From Tubulanus polymorphus (Eukaryota > Nemertea > Palaeonemertea > Tubulaniformes > Tubulanidae), in contig NC_134033.1 of the NCBI RefSeq assembly GCF_964204645.1, positions 7,844,231 to 7,908,230 of the forward strand: 64,000 nucleotides of DNA, written 5' to 3'. Made by a program: the position numbers and the translations under genes. The notes beneath the pieces are model-generated. The model had not been told where the DNA came from and ran no database searches. It was given only the letters and a program-made list of their open reading frames with translations. This document shows, one piece after another, positions 12,326 to 23,195 of this stretch. Within the stretch, counting starts at the first letter, position 1. The number at the start of each line of letters is the position of its first letter.

Positions 12326-13106
12326 TCTTTCTCAATACATCCAGTAGATTAGGAACAACTAGTCCAGATGGACAGACATACAGACGGATATAGGCCACAA
12401 TACCCCACAATACCCTTTGCAAGGTCAGCTGAGACTAAAAAGACTTAGGCCATCCCAAAATAATGGTCCATTTGCCGTTTCCCGACAACCCAGCCTTCAA
12501 AGGCACCAAGTGAAAACTTTTCCTGGGATTCATTGAAATGAATTTTATTTTTTCAACAAAAAACAGCTACCGATCGACCCACTGCCAATGAATGTGCTAC
12601 GTATGTTTGAAGTCAAGTGTGCATCCTATGAATATGTGCCTCGTTGTGTGGCCTAGTTTGGATACAAATGTATGTGAAGGAGTGAGATAATTGATCAAAG
12701 CGTCATCAAAATTTCCATTGAAAACTCCACAAATTTCTAAAAAGTGCAGATTTTGGCGAACAACAATGCTACCAGTCAGCCATCTTGATTCTGATTAGAC
12801 CAGTTTTTGGACAGATGTATCTAAGGTAAAGGCATGTATCAACCAAAGATCAGGAAAATCCATTGAGTGTTACATACAGATTCAAGAAACAATAGTTACA
12901 ACTGATTCAAGAAGAAAAGTTATCCTCTGTCTAGTGTCTGATTCTTTCAACGTTGATTGTTTTCTAAACTTTCTCAACTCTAAGCGTCCTTGAAATTTTA
13001 CATATGAATAGGAAAGTGAAACAAAAATGCCATTCCTAGATGTTATGATACACAAGAAGAAGTCACATTTGAAATTTTCTATATATAATAATTGCCCATG
13101 GGCCAA
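12326..13106. repeat. Dispersed SINE-like repeat B remnants (12,365-12,440; 12,715-12,870), otherwise empty
   Basis: 12,365-12,440 resembles the 'gacagacatacagacgga ... gagactaaaaag' tail of repeat B. 12,715-12,870 matches its body ('aagtgcagattttggcgaac', 'ccatcttgattctgat', 'catgtatcaacca'). Fuller copies lie at 26,925-27,168 and 33,345-33,607. No gene. Confidence 0.5.
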
Positions 13107-13192
13107 GGTAATAGGTTATATGTCTTTTCATACCAGAGGTCAAGCTCACTCGCCCTCTCAACCTCTGATATGAAACAACATATACTATTACT
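13107..13192. repeat. Solo fold-back related to the provirus termini
   Basis: An 86 bp imperfect palindrome. The left arm reads GGTAATAGG...TTTTCATACCAGAGGT and the right arm is its complement, ending CTATTACT. The arms resemble the right-end fold-back of the provirus (58,692-58,960) and its left end (41,692 on): AGTAATAG, then TTTCATA(T/C)CA(A/G)AGGT and a (C/G)GAAAGG-like stretch. Probably a relic end or a MITE derived from the same family. Confidence 0.65.
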
Positions 13193-14008
13193 CTAATAAT
13201 TTCATATAAATGAACATTATTTATATGAATATCATATGAATATCATATATATGAAAATCAATTATATAGATTTCAAATAAGAAAATAGGTTAAATAAATG
13301 GAGAATTAAAAACTAACGATTAATTAACGAGTTGATGAAAATATCAATTTTGATTAAAAAGAAATTACTAAATAAATGAAAGAAAAGATTTCAAAGCATT
13401 TCAAAAAACTACATTTCAAAGATATGGATTTACATAAATTAGAAAAATATTTTACAATTAAAAATTTTATTATATTCATAAGCGTTATGTAATTGTGGAA
13501 AATATTATACTTGAAGCAATAAATCACATCATCTTAAATCAAAATATCATAACTCAAAAATAATAATTCAACTCTAGATATTCAAAATAAGATATTTCAA
13601 ATTACTTATAAATCTTTTAATTCCTTTCTTAAATAAATGAATGAGAATGATTTCAGCATTCCAACTGGAAAAAGTGATTGAAAATATTATTTAGTATAAA
13701 ATATGGAATTGAGTAAGAAATTGAAATAAAGGTCCAATGGCCCTGTGGCTCACCATTAAATCATTGAGTGCATATATTGTCAAAAATATTATACTAAATA
13801 TGAATTAATTTGGATTAGAGATGTATGAGGCTGACAATATATATTATACATCTGCGATATTTATTACTGAATCAAATATATATAATCCATCTATGATATT
13901 TATTACTGAATCAAATATATATAATACATCTATGATATTTAAAAATAATCAAATCAAATATATATGATAAATCTGTGATATCTATCATTATTGAAACAGT
14001 AATATATA
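13193..14008. repeat. Very AT-rich block with imperfect tandem repeats
   Basis: Composition resembles the provirus non-coding DNA. From about 13,826 to 13,985 roughly 50 bp units repeat imperfectly ('gatatttattactgaatc', 'aaatatatataatacatc'). No ORF. It follows a solo fold-back with provirus-like ends and may be remnant element DNA. Confidence 0.5.
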
Positions 14009-14397
14009 TGAGCTGGATCAAATCAAAAACATGGTATACGTACATATACACATAAGTGCCATGCCAACGGGTACGATTATAGAATGACAACCACACTCAA
14101 ACGTGGTGAACACATGACAATGATCTCTATCTCTAGGGTGAGATTGAAACGTCGGGAACGATTATTTCATGCAACTCCCAACGGAACTATGAAAGCACCA
14201 AACAAGGTACATCAGCACTTTTTACATGGTAGCCCTTGGATCCAAATATCCAGGATATGTGTCCAGGATACGCGCTCCTTCAAAATAGTCATATGTAAAC
14301 TGATAAGAATGATTTGGTGAAATCTTTGTGCGCTTCCCAGTGCGACATTTAAACCAGCAAGGCAGAAACCCGTTGTCGCTGCTTTGCAGCTATATTT
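14009..14397. repeat. Dispersed repeat C, copy 1 (inverted relative to 24,124-24,427)
   Basis: Shared landmarks with the opposite-strand copy: 'gctggatcaaatcaaaaaca', 'acacataagtgccat', 'caacgggtacgatta', 'caactcccaacggaactatg', 'ccagcaaggcagaaaccc' and a terminal 'gctgctttgcagc' palindrome. The terminal words recur near 24,695, 26,355 and 60,690. Confidence 0.7.
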
Positions 14398-14936
14398 ATG
14401 CTTCTTATTATAGTCTTTATGTCTTGAATTTTCATGAAAAGCCCCAAAATATCAAATTTACGGGGCTTTCAATTGTCAAAATTCTTCAAAATATCAAAAT
14501 GAGAAATTACTTCTGTGTCAGGATACTCAAGCATCGCCAGTTGCCGTGCATTATGAACTACGGCTCAACGCACTGCGCGGCGTGTGAGACATAAAATTCT
14601 TTGCGTGTGGACACTTTTATTGTGAGATAAGTCGGAATGTTGATTGCAGTTGCCTACCACAAGTTAAGGGTTAAAGGACATAAATGTGACATCATTAACT
14701 GCCAATAGTGCCATATTTAGCCCTACTGACACCAGCCATCATTTCGACTTTTAGGATACCAAAATCCTTTATCCTTGCATATCACCCGGTAAACAAAGAC
14801 ATATTATAGAATCCGTCCTCATTTCTAACTGTAACAAAACTGTCAATTAAGTCCTGATTTTACTCCACAGTTAAAACTGTTATCTGTTTTTGTGCTCTCC
14901 TCTGTCAATATCCCTTCAGGAAAGGTTCCTGGTATG
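14398..14936. other. No gene seen
   Basis: Separates repeat C and repeat A. No coding or structural signal. Confidence 0.4.
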
Positions 14937-15567
14937 ATCCAGGAAGAAAGACACTCTAAATATTTGGATGGATATATGAAAGCTGTGGGTACTGGAGTGT
15001 GTAATGGGTAGTGTAGTGTGATCTGTGTGCATTTGTGGCCAGCACACAGATCACATTGTTCAATGGGGTTTGGTCCAGGACTCGCGAGATTTTCAACAAC
15101 ACGGAAGTAACGTGTAATAAATGATGACTTGAATTGCATGACTACCTACCACCCCTCATTATTGGTGGAAAACTAAACGTTCGGCACTGACTAAAAATTA
15201 GTAATAACATTTTAGAAATGGCCAGAATTTTAACTTAGGTTCTATCTCATTTTTATTTTACAATTGCGATTGGTATAATTTTTTTTAAACGGCCGTTAAG
15301 GCTTCATGTTTCGTCTGCAATTCACTGCAAATAGTTACGCAACTACGCACATTTCAGTGTTTTTGGCAGCTGTACACTCAATCGGCACCGTTCATGACTA
15401 TTTTCACTGCGGAATTATCATTAATTAACATCGCCGTATCACATCATCAACTTATATTGTGCCTTAAAACCCTAACAGCCGAAATAATTGAAATGCACAC
15501 ACGATTTCTATCATTGAAAATTGAGAGAGTGGCCATGTTTGTGTTTGCTGCTTCGCGTAAATCCCGC
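14937..15567. repeat. Dispersed repeat A, copy 2
   Basis: Near-identical direct copy of 7,999-8,630; the flanks differ, so its borders are clear. Only a few substitutions and small indels are visible by eye (for example gtggccatattt versus gtggccatgttt), suggesting recent mobilisation. Confidence 0.85.
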
Positions 15568-16017
15568 ATGGTGGCCCAACCGCGCGGAGTGGGGCCGATA
15601 CGTCTAGCAACAGTCCTTTATTATTGTAACCATCAATTCAAAATAAATCTCTGAAGATGGGTGGAAGAATTCCATCTGATATGTCACAATAAAATAAAAA
15701 CTATTGTTTCTTGAATCGGTATTGAGGGTGTTCACGCAACTATATCTCAAGACTGGAAATATTCATAACCATTGAAGCATCTTCAAAACTTCCTAAAATA
15801 ACTAGATTCCGTCATCGACGGACAGACGGACAAAAAGTGAACATAAAAATAATTGCCATTGAGTCCTAAGTTGTCTAAAAATGGTTTTTAATGACTATTC
15901 TCTGATGTGCCTCTGTCTTGAGGACCATCGTGTAGACAGTAAAATCTAGGTGCTAAAAGAATTTTCCTTAAGTTTTAGCATAACAGTACATTTTGTATAT
16001 CATGGAACACTTATTAC
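15568..16017. repeat. Repeat B tail (about 15,765-15,895), otherwise empty
   Basis: Contains the 'gaagcatcttcaaaacttcc', 'aactagattccgtc', 'gacggacagacgga' and 'caaaaagtgaaca' words of repeat B. Lies in a probable intron. Confidence 0.5.
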
Positions 16018-16148
16018 CTGGCAAACATAATGTCACATATTGTATTACGGAGTGTCATCAACAACTTTGAATGCTTGGTATCAGTCTGAAATCGCTTCCA
16101 TAGTAACAGAATGGGAGACAACAGATGACTTGATAACCATGCGATTAA
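16018..16148 (-). CDS. Host exon candidate
   Basis: A 131 bp exon with acceptor CTCTTTTCCAG and donor GTAATA. It encodes LIAWLSSHLLSPILLLWK and MTLRNTICDIMFA, a strongly helical sequence. It enters in phase 0, matching the exit of 19,983-20,138, and leaves two bases completed by the exon at 10,367-10,567. Product unrecognised. Confidence 0.6.
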
Positions 16149-16249
16149 CTGGAAAAGAGAAAGGAAAAACCATTTTTTAATGATTACTGATTCATTTAAA
16201 CTTGAAGTTAACAATCTGAAAAGACTAAAAAAAACTCTGGGTCCAGGGA

Positions 16250-16530
16250 CATCACTCCCACTTAGATAGTGCTTTGAAATGCTCAACAATTAAATTAGAA
16301 AATTTCAATATTTAATGCCCCCTGGAAAATGTATGAAGAAACCAATGACCTCAAAACTCACCACAAAAAAGAACATGCTTAAATTTTAAGATGGTTAACA
16401 GGGTTAAATTTTGCAATTGATTGTGGTAACAAAATTCGCCAAGGCACCAATACAATACGAATATACTAAATTATTTGGCTGACGATATTCAATGCTCCCT
16501 GATGACCATACATATTAAAAACCAATGACA
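16250..16530. repeat. Repeat D (about 170 bp unit), two degenerate units
   Basis: Shares 'gggtccagggacatcac', 'aatgctcaacaat', 'aatgccccctgg', 'accaatgacctcaaaactcac' and 'ttgattgtggtaacaaaat' with the larger arrays at 22.3-23.2 and 27.4-28.1 kb. Confidence 0.6.
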
Positions 16531-17529
16531 AACCTCACGCCTCTTTTTGCCAAGACCAATATGTTAGAGATCTCATCTTATGTTTGCGGACGAAGCTATA
16601 TAATAGTATAATACTGTAAGGGCGTGTGTGACAAGCGACGCCGACCGAATCTTATTACACAACTGAGAGCTACCGCCATCGCACCCCAGCTTATGTCGAC
16701 TGCACTCCGATTCCCAGCAACTGAGGCCGACTAGCGGGATACAAGATCCGATAAGTTGCTCCCCTGCTTATGTTGGTTACAATCACTGGCAACTGCAACG
16801 GCTCAGATGGCCACGTGATAAGCATTTTGAGAATATATTTAAGTCATTTTAAATTATTTGGAAAAATGTTCAGGGTTGGAAGATATTTCTTTAAGATCCT
16901 TATCTTTCTGATTCTGTTATGAATACAATGTGCTAGCGACATCATATAGAAAGGGCTGCGCACATCTTAATTCTACTAAATTCGTTTCTAGATATTCCGT
17001 CCAGCCATCTGTCGGCTGAAGGGTTGGTTTGCATTTGAAACTACTCGAATTTAAAAGTTTGTGACAAGATACGAATAACGCAAACTATCGGTCAAAATTG
17101 TATATTTGGTGACTGATTGGCTGGAATTCCAGTGCTCAGTTCCATCACGTCACGCTTATGTCGGTAGCTATCAAAAGCAACTGCCTGTAGGCCGGAGTAG
17201 AACATGGGCTGCTAGCTGGATACGGCTTGCGACGAGTCGGTAGGCGTTAGGTTGTGCGTCGCAAGCCGGCTTATGGCGAACCGATAAAGCAGGCGGCCTC
17301 TCATAGGCCGCTAGTTGCCGCGATAAACCCAGTTGCGTCGGTGGGCGTCGAGTCGCTTGTCGAACTAAGCCTGCCTTGGCATCTATGGCGGATATGTGAA
17401 ATAATTATATTATCACAAGCAATGAGCATTTGGAATTTGCACATGTACCTAGTCCAATGAAACATTCACCATTTTATAGCTTCCCCATTATTATATTAGT
17501 AATAATCCACCATTAATGTATCCACCATT
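16531..17529. other. No gene; one strong hairpin at 17,223-17,268
   Basis: An 11 bp perfect stem (CGGCTTGCGAC / GTCGCAAGCCG) encloses a 24-base loop. This GC-richer stretch precedes the Gypsy remnant and may be its leader or a separate repeat. No LTR could be identified. Confidence 0.4.
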
Positions 17530-17538
17530 CTAGAGAGG

Positions 17539-18323
17539 ATGACTCTTGTTTTTGGGGAAGTCTTTTCATTAGAGGAAGGCTTAGCCCAGTTTTATATGAT
17601 GTCGCAGAAGGCAGACGAGTCAGTTGCTCAGTTTAGCTACTTGCAATTTAGCTACTCGTGTCCGTGGTTTTCCGGGAGGAGCAGGCGCTGTCGGTTTCAG
17701 GAAACCCGTGGTCAGTTTTGGCGTGGTCTCCATAATGAGATGGTGCGCATGGGAACACGCATTCTCTTTCATTCAAACGAGACCTATTACGAGATTGTAA
17801 CAGAGGCTAGAAAGATTGAAGGGGAAATGGAACGGAGATATTTCAAGTCTGTGGTGCCTCCTAAAAAGCTTATGAATTCTCAAGTGTCTTCTGAAGACAC
17901 ACCTGGTCCCTCTGGGGATCCCACCTACTCGTGGGAAAGGCACTTTTATCAGGTTATGAAGCGAATGGCCGCTATCGAGGCTAAATTGGAGATCCGTCCT
18001 AGGAAGTGGGTCCCTCCTCGAAGACCTACCTTGAGGAGTCAGGTAGGGCAGCGCTACGGAGAAGCTTCTTCTTTGGGTTTCGCCCAATGCAGCCCACACC
18101 TTTGCAGAAGACGTTTTTTTCCTATGGCGGTGTTGGGCATATCCGTCGTGCATGTCCGAGCAAGAACATGGATAACAGGCCTTTGTCAGCCGGCAACGGT
18201 AGTTCGGGTGATAGAGATGGTCGCTCTAATAGAGATGATGGTCTCTCTGGTAATAATATCTCATATGACCCAAAAGAGAAAGTGACCGTTTCGAGGGGCA
18301 GAAGCGTGACATGTCGGTATTAG
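17539..18323 (+). pseudogene. Gypsy gag remnant
   Basis: Capsid-like sequence includes a QFWRGLHNEMVRMGTR block and a downstream IEGEMERRYF helix. After a frame change it reaches SYGGVGHIRRAC, the zinc knuckle. The usual C-x2-C-x4-H-x4-C has lost its first two cysteines (now F and Y) while H and the last C remain. A frameshift near 18,050 separates the capsid from the knuckle. Not functional. Confidence 0.75.
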
Positions 18324-18344
18324 GGAACAGCCCTCAAACGAATA

Positions 18345-18803
18345 TATCTTAGAGCCAATCTCTCGACAGTTTCATTCGATGGGGTACCTTGCTATGCTTT
18401 AATTGACATTGGGTCACAAGTGTCCACGGTTTCGAGGAAGTTTGTCGAGGTCTACATGCCCGAAGTCCCTGTGCAGCCAATAGCTGATTTTCTTGAGTTA
18501 ACGACCGCGGATGGTGCGGTCTTACCATATTCCGGTTATGTCGTTGCTCGGTTGCAAGCTTCTGCCGTGCCTGTCGATTTTGAGGCGGGGCGCTGGTTTG
18601 TATCGGAAGACGGGGCGATTATTCCTTCAGGCGTCGATGATGCTATGCCGGATATTGATACTCCTCCTCCGGAGGTCTCTAACGATAATGTTGCTCCTCG
18701 AAAACCTTGGCAAAAATCTTTGTCGCGCGAGGACTTTATAAAACTGTTTGAAATGTATGGCGTAATACCTGAGGCTAAATCGAAACTCAAATATCTGCTG
18801 TGA
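18345..18803 (+). pseudogene. Gypsy aspartic protease remnant
   Basis: CYALIDIGSQVSTVS corresponds to the retroviral-type 'A.IDTGSQVS' active site, with T replaced by I. The fold continues with LELTTADGAVLPYSGYV. It ends in a stop at 18,801-18,803, and the RT follows in another frame. Confidence 0.75.
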
Positions 18804-18883
18804 ATGTGGCGATCTATTTTTGCAGTGAGAGATCTCGACATGGGACGTACGAGTTTAATAGAACAATAAATTAACATGTCTGA

Positions 18884-19720
18884 TCCTATTCCTGTCCATC
18901 AGAGGTTAATGAAGTTAGGGAACCTCTACGCATGATGTTGGAAGCAGGTGTGATACAACGTCCAACAGTGCGTTTGCATCTCCTATAGTTCTTGTTCGGA
19001 AGAAAACCGGAGAACTTAGGTTCTGTATAGACTACTGTCAGTTGAACAAGAGAAACATTCCTGACAGGTATAGCCTCCCTAGGATCGACGCGCAGCTGGG
19101 TGCACTAGCTGGTTCCACTTACTTCTCAAGCCTTGATCTCAAGAGCGGTTATTCGCAAGTAAGCATGGGACCGGAGCATCGTGAACGTACAGCTTTTACT
19201 CTTGGTCCGGGGTTCGGATTCTTTGAATACAATGTAATGCCTTTTGGGTAAACGGGAGCACCAGCCACGTTCCAAGTCTTATGTAGAATTGTTTAGGCAA
19301 ATTAAACCCCCAAGAATATCTTGTTTATATTGACGATATAATTGTTTTTAGTGACACCATTGATGAGCATATCGTGCGTCTGTCTGACGTGTTTAGGAAG
19401 CTTCAATAGGCCAGGCTCAAGTTAAAGCCTGCAAAGTGTACTTTTTTTCGTGAGAAAGTTTTGAACGTGGGACACATCATGTCAGCGGCTGTGAAGGGTT
19501 TTTCAGCTATTGCAAAACCTCTAAATGATCTTTTGAAGGGGTTATCTAAATCTCGTAGGAACGATAAGATTCCTTGGAACAGGCCAACAGCAGGCTTTTG
19601 ACCAACAAGTCAGCACTTTCTGAGCCTCCAGTTTTGGCTTACGCTGATTATAAACTTTCGTTTGAGCTTCATACGGACGCTTCTCTTAAAGGGCTTGGTG
19701 CGTGTTTATACCCAAACAAT
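18884..19720 (+). pseudogene. Gypsy reverse transcriptase and RNase H start, broken
   Basis: Blocks in order: SPIVLVRKKTGELRFCIDY, FSSLDLKSGYSQ (palm motif A), ERTAFTLG, FFEYNVMPFG, then after frame breaks YIDDIIVFS (YxDD catalytic motif C), AKCTFF and the RNase H start LHTDASLKGLGACLYP. Several stops and shifts occur (for example at 19,249 and 19,295). The rest of RNase H and the integrase are missing. Confidence 0.85.
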
Positions 19721-19982
19721 AGTTAACTTCCATCTGATTACAGAACAATCAATTTGAGGTAAGTTGATGGTGTTTTAAGTGGTGAAATAGATGCTCAAAG
19801 CCTCGTCCTTCAAAATGAATTCGTAAAATTTTTAGTAGTTCTTCACAAGGATTTTTGTCTTTGGTTGTTCCAGGTTGTTCTCGATTTAATGTACCAATTC
19901 TACTTTATTTCGAAAGAAGTCATACATAACAGCACCAGCACAACTTGTTAAATAACATTTGCTGACTGCTAGATCCACTTAC
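19721..19982. other. Probable intron
   Basis: Between the Gypsy truncation point and a host exon. No signal. Confidence 0.35.
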
Positions 19983-20138
19983 TTCAACTCGTTGCGATTT
20001 TTTCTTTTGTAGCTGGTTAAACTGATTAGCAATTACTTCCAGTACAGGTAATGATTCTCGTACTGATGAGTCATCATCATTGTTGTATTTGTTTAACTGA
20101 TTCACGTAATGCGTGATCATTAATGAAAACATCTCTAT
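19983..20138 (-). CDS. Host exon candidate
   Basis: A 156 bp phase 0-0 exon with acceptor TTTTACAG and donor GTAAGTGG. It encodes IEMFSLMITHYVNQLNKY, then an acidic NDDDSS loop and LPVLEVIANQFNQLQKKK. Compatible in phase with the exons at 32,172-32,283 (upstream) and 16,018-16,148 (downstream), although other exons could lie in the 12 kb gap upstream. Product unrecognised. Confidence 0.6.
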
Positions 20139-22289
20139 CTGTAAAACAATTAATCTTTTGTTAATTACATACCAGCACAACTCCATGGCATGACTTCGTC
20201 ATTTGACCAGAGTCATTTCAAAAAGCACTTAGACCAACGCAAACAATATTCCTTTTAAAAACAGTGATTAGATTTACAAATGCATACCTCTCGCATATGG
20301 CCTTGATGGTCAACTTCGATGACTTACAAAGTCAACAAATTTCTCATTAGGATGCCCTGGTTATAATTGGTTCAGCCTGATTTCATCGCATTATTGACCA
20401 ATTAGAAATTTCTCATTTATATGGGAAATTTTCAATTTGTGTCGATAAAGAATTGAATTGTCTCATGCTTTTTACCAATAGTATATTACTGAATTGAAGC
20501 AGCCAATTAGATTGGTTGCCAACAACAAGTCTATCTGCAGATTTAACTGACAAGAAGTAGTGTGATATTTATAGACTATATTGTGAGAACAAGGTGTAAA
20601 CGCCTAATTTAAACTCAAATATGGACTTGGTGGTGACCTTGAAATAGGGCTCATCACACTTCCATTCCCAGGTCAAATACAATCAGCCAAAAACTATGGA
20701 GTGGGAACAGGACCAGACCACCAGACATTTCTCATTCTGGGCAGTCACAGGGGATGACGATACCCCTTGCCAATGGGTAAAAACTTCTCCCAAACAGGTA
20801 TTTCATTATCTAACCAGACATATGCAATGAATGTGTGAGTCATGTAGAGAATGCAAAATTGTAATAGGCTACATTTTCCTGACACTAGGTTTCATCTCAC
20901 CAAAAAAAAGTTTCGATGACTGTGGCCACCATCTTGGATAACAATAGGTCTATATATCAAAAACACTAACGGTTCATCCTCCTCCTACCGAATGCCCACA
21001 TGCGAGAATTATACCCCCCGCAGCCTACAGCCAAGGGGCAAAAAAGTTCTCGTCATCCCAGATGCATGCAAACCCAAATACATGAAAATCCCATAGATGG
21101 ATCTCACGCCCTAGATTCAACACTTTTACTCCAATAATAGATTCAAATGTCTAATGAAAAATCTGAAAATAATTGACAACTTAATCATCTTATGAGAAAG
21201 GGCCAACACTTGATGCATTCACACATAACCTAATACATACCAATCTGTTGATGTGAACATTAAATAAAACTTGAAGTGATTTTGAACGGAAAATTGCACA
21301 AACACAGCGAAAAGCCACACTTCGATTCCATACCATAAAATGTCTCATTTGTGATATAAGAAACTGAAAAACAAAATCTTGATGTTACAAAGGGGTCCAG
21401 GTTATACCATGCCTACTTGATGAAATGCTTTTAAATCTGAAAATCTCAATATTTGTTCCCTGGTGAACAAATACAGACACCGATGATATTGAAACTGACC
21501 ACAATCATTATACATGCTACAATTCTGAAGCCAGTTGGTTGAATGTAGGTTAAGTTAACTAGGTGGATAAGTTCTTAACTACTGGTTAGGAATTTTGACA
21601 TCTTCAATGTCTCATTTATCCTCAGCTAATAGGTTTGAATCTGCAACTGTTTTTGTGTAGCAGACAAAAAAGGATTCAGGATGCGGGCGGCTTCAGGTCT
21701 TAATACCATTCAACGAATATCCTCGAGCAACCTTTATTTGTTTATGACATAATTTGAAAATGTATTGTTTCTTTAGAAGGTCTGAATCTGAAGAAATATT
21801 TTCCATATAATCTTTGTTTATCATAAAAGAGATCCACCAAGTCACCCAGCGAGAAACACATTTGATATTTGGAAAGTTGTAACAAAGCAGTTCCTGATTA
21901 CACGAGATCTTTTTATGATTGGCATAAACCTCAAATATAGAACATCATATATTGAAATCCTAAAACAAATTACTATAGATCGTGAGCAGTGGAGATAAAA
22001 AGTATACAACATCTTGGCGCAGCGGCGCTTGCTGATGTAAGTGATGATGATGAACAAAGCAGTTCCAGTCAGATTGCCTGGTAGAAGTGTGATCTGTTTG
22101 TTTTTTTAGCCAGCCCACAGATCACAACGATCATTGTCAAAGTCAAGTAAATATTGAGAGGCAGGTAACATGAGCAATTAGGAAACAAATTAAGGCAACC
22201 CACGAAATAATGGACAGTAGACTCCTCCCTACTCAGTACCGGTTGACTAGGAAAACCGACTGTGTCAGTGAAATTTCATTACAAATTTA
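20139..22289. other. Probable intron; repeat fragments only
   Basis: Holds one degenerate repeat D unit (about 21,385-21,530) and a 'gtgatctg...cagatcac' word near 22,085-22,125 related to repeat A. No coding signal. Confidence 0.4.
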
Positions 22290-23195
22290 ATGATTCCTAG
22301 TGTAAAAATCCTAAAATTCCCGAATGTCATGAGTCGGTATTCAGTGAACTTGGTAAAAACTAGGGATCCAGGGACACCATGCTTACTTGGGAAGTGGTTC
22401 CAAATGCTCAACAATCTAACAATTTCTATATTCAACGCCCCCTGGTGACCATATACGAAAAAACCAATGACCTTGAAACTCACCACAATCATAGAACATG
22501 TCAGCAGCTACGATTTTGTAATTGATTGAGATAACAAAATATGCCTCGTTACCAATTTAATATGGAAATAATAAGCTATTCTACTATTCATCGCCCCTGG
22601 TGACCATATTCAAAACCCAATGACCTCGAAACTCACCACAATCATAGAACATGTCAACTACAACTTTGCAATTGATCATGGTAACAAAATATGCCTAAAT
22701 ACCAATATAATAAGGAAATACTAAGTTATTCTACCATTCAACGCCCCCTGGTAACCATATAGAATAATTTATGTCCTTAAAACTGACAACAATCATAGAT
22801 GATGTCATGAGCTACAATTTTCCAATTGATTGTGGTTACAAAATATGCATAGGTACAAATATAAAAAGAAAAAAGAAATGCTAAGATATTGTATTATTCA
22901 ACGCCCCCTGGTGGCCATATACAAAATCCAATTACCTTGAAACTCACCACAATCATAGAACACGTTATGAGTTACAACTTTCTAATTGATTGTGGTAGTA
23001 AAATATGTTTAGGTATCAATATAATGTAAAAAAACTTTTTCCCACTTACGAATGAGTACTGGTGACACCAAGATGGCCACCAATTGGCTGATGAAAAATA
23101 CCTGTCTCAGGTATAAAACATCCCTTTCCAAAGAATACCCATCACAAATTGCAATGAGAAATGGCAAACCAGTAGGAACCAGTAGAAATTACTGT
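22290..23195. repeat. Repeat D array, copy 1 (four units of about 170 bp plus a unique tail)
   Basis: Each unit runs 'attcaacgccccctggtgac', 'ccaatgaccttgaaactcac', 'cacaatcatagaacatgtca', 'caattgattgtggtaacaaa', then 'tatgcctaggtacc', with the next unit following. Unit starts fall near 22,430, 22,590, 22,735 and 22,895. After the array both this copy and 27,380-28,120 share a non-repeated tail ('acgaatgagtactg.tgacac', 'gaatacccatcacaaattgc'), so array and tail form one mobile unit. Confidence 0.75.

Larger units (their letters stand above)
17530..19720 (+). mobile_element. Ty3/Gypsy-type retrotransposon remnant
   Basis: In order: gag with a degenerate zinc knuckle, aspartic protease, reverse transcriptase and the start of RNase H, all plus strand with many frame breaks. 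No integrase and no LTRs are visible, so it is truncated at both ends. It has higher GC than the surrounding introns. Confidence 0.85.
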
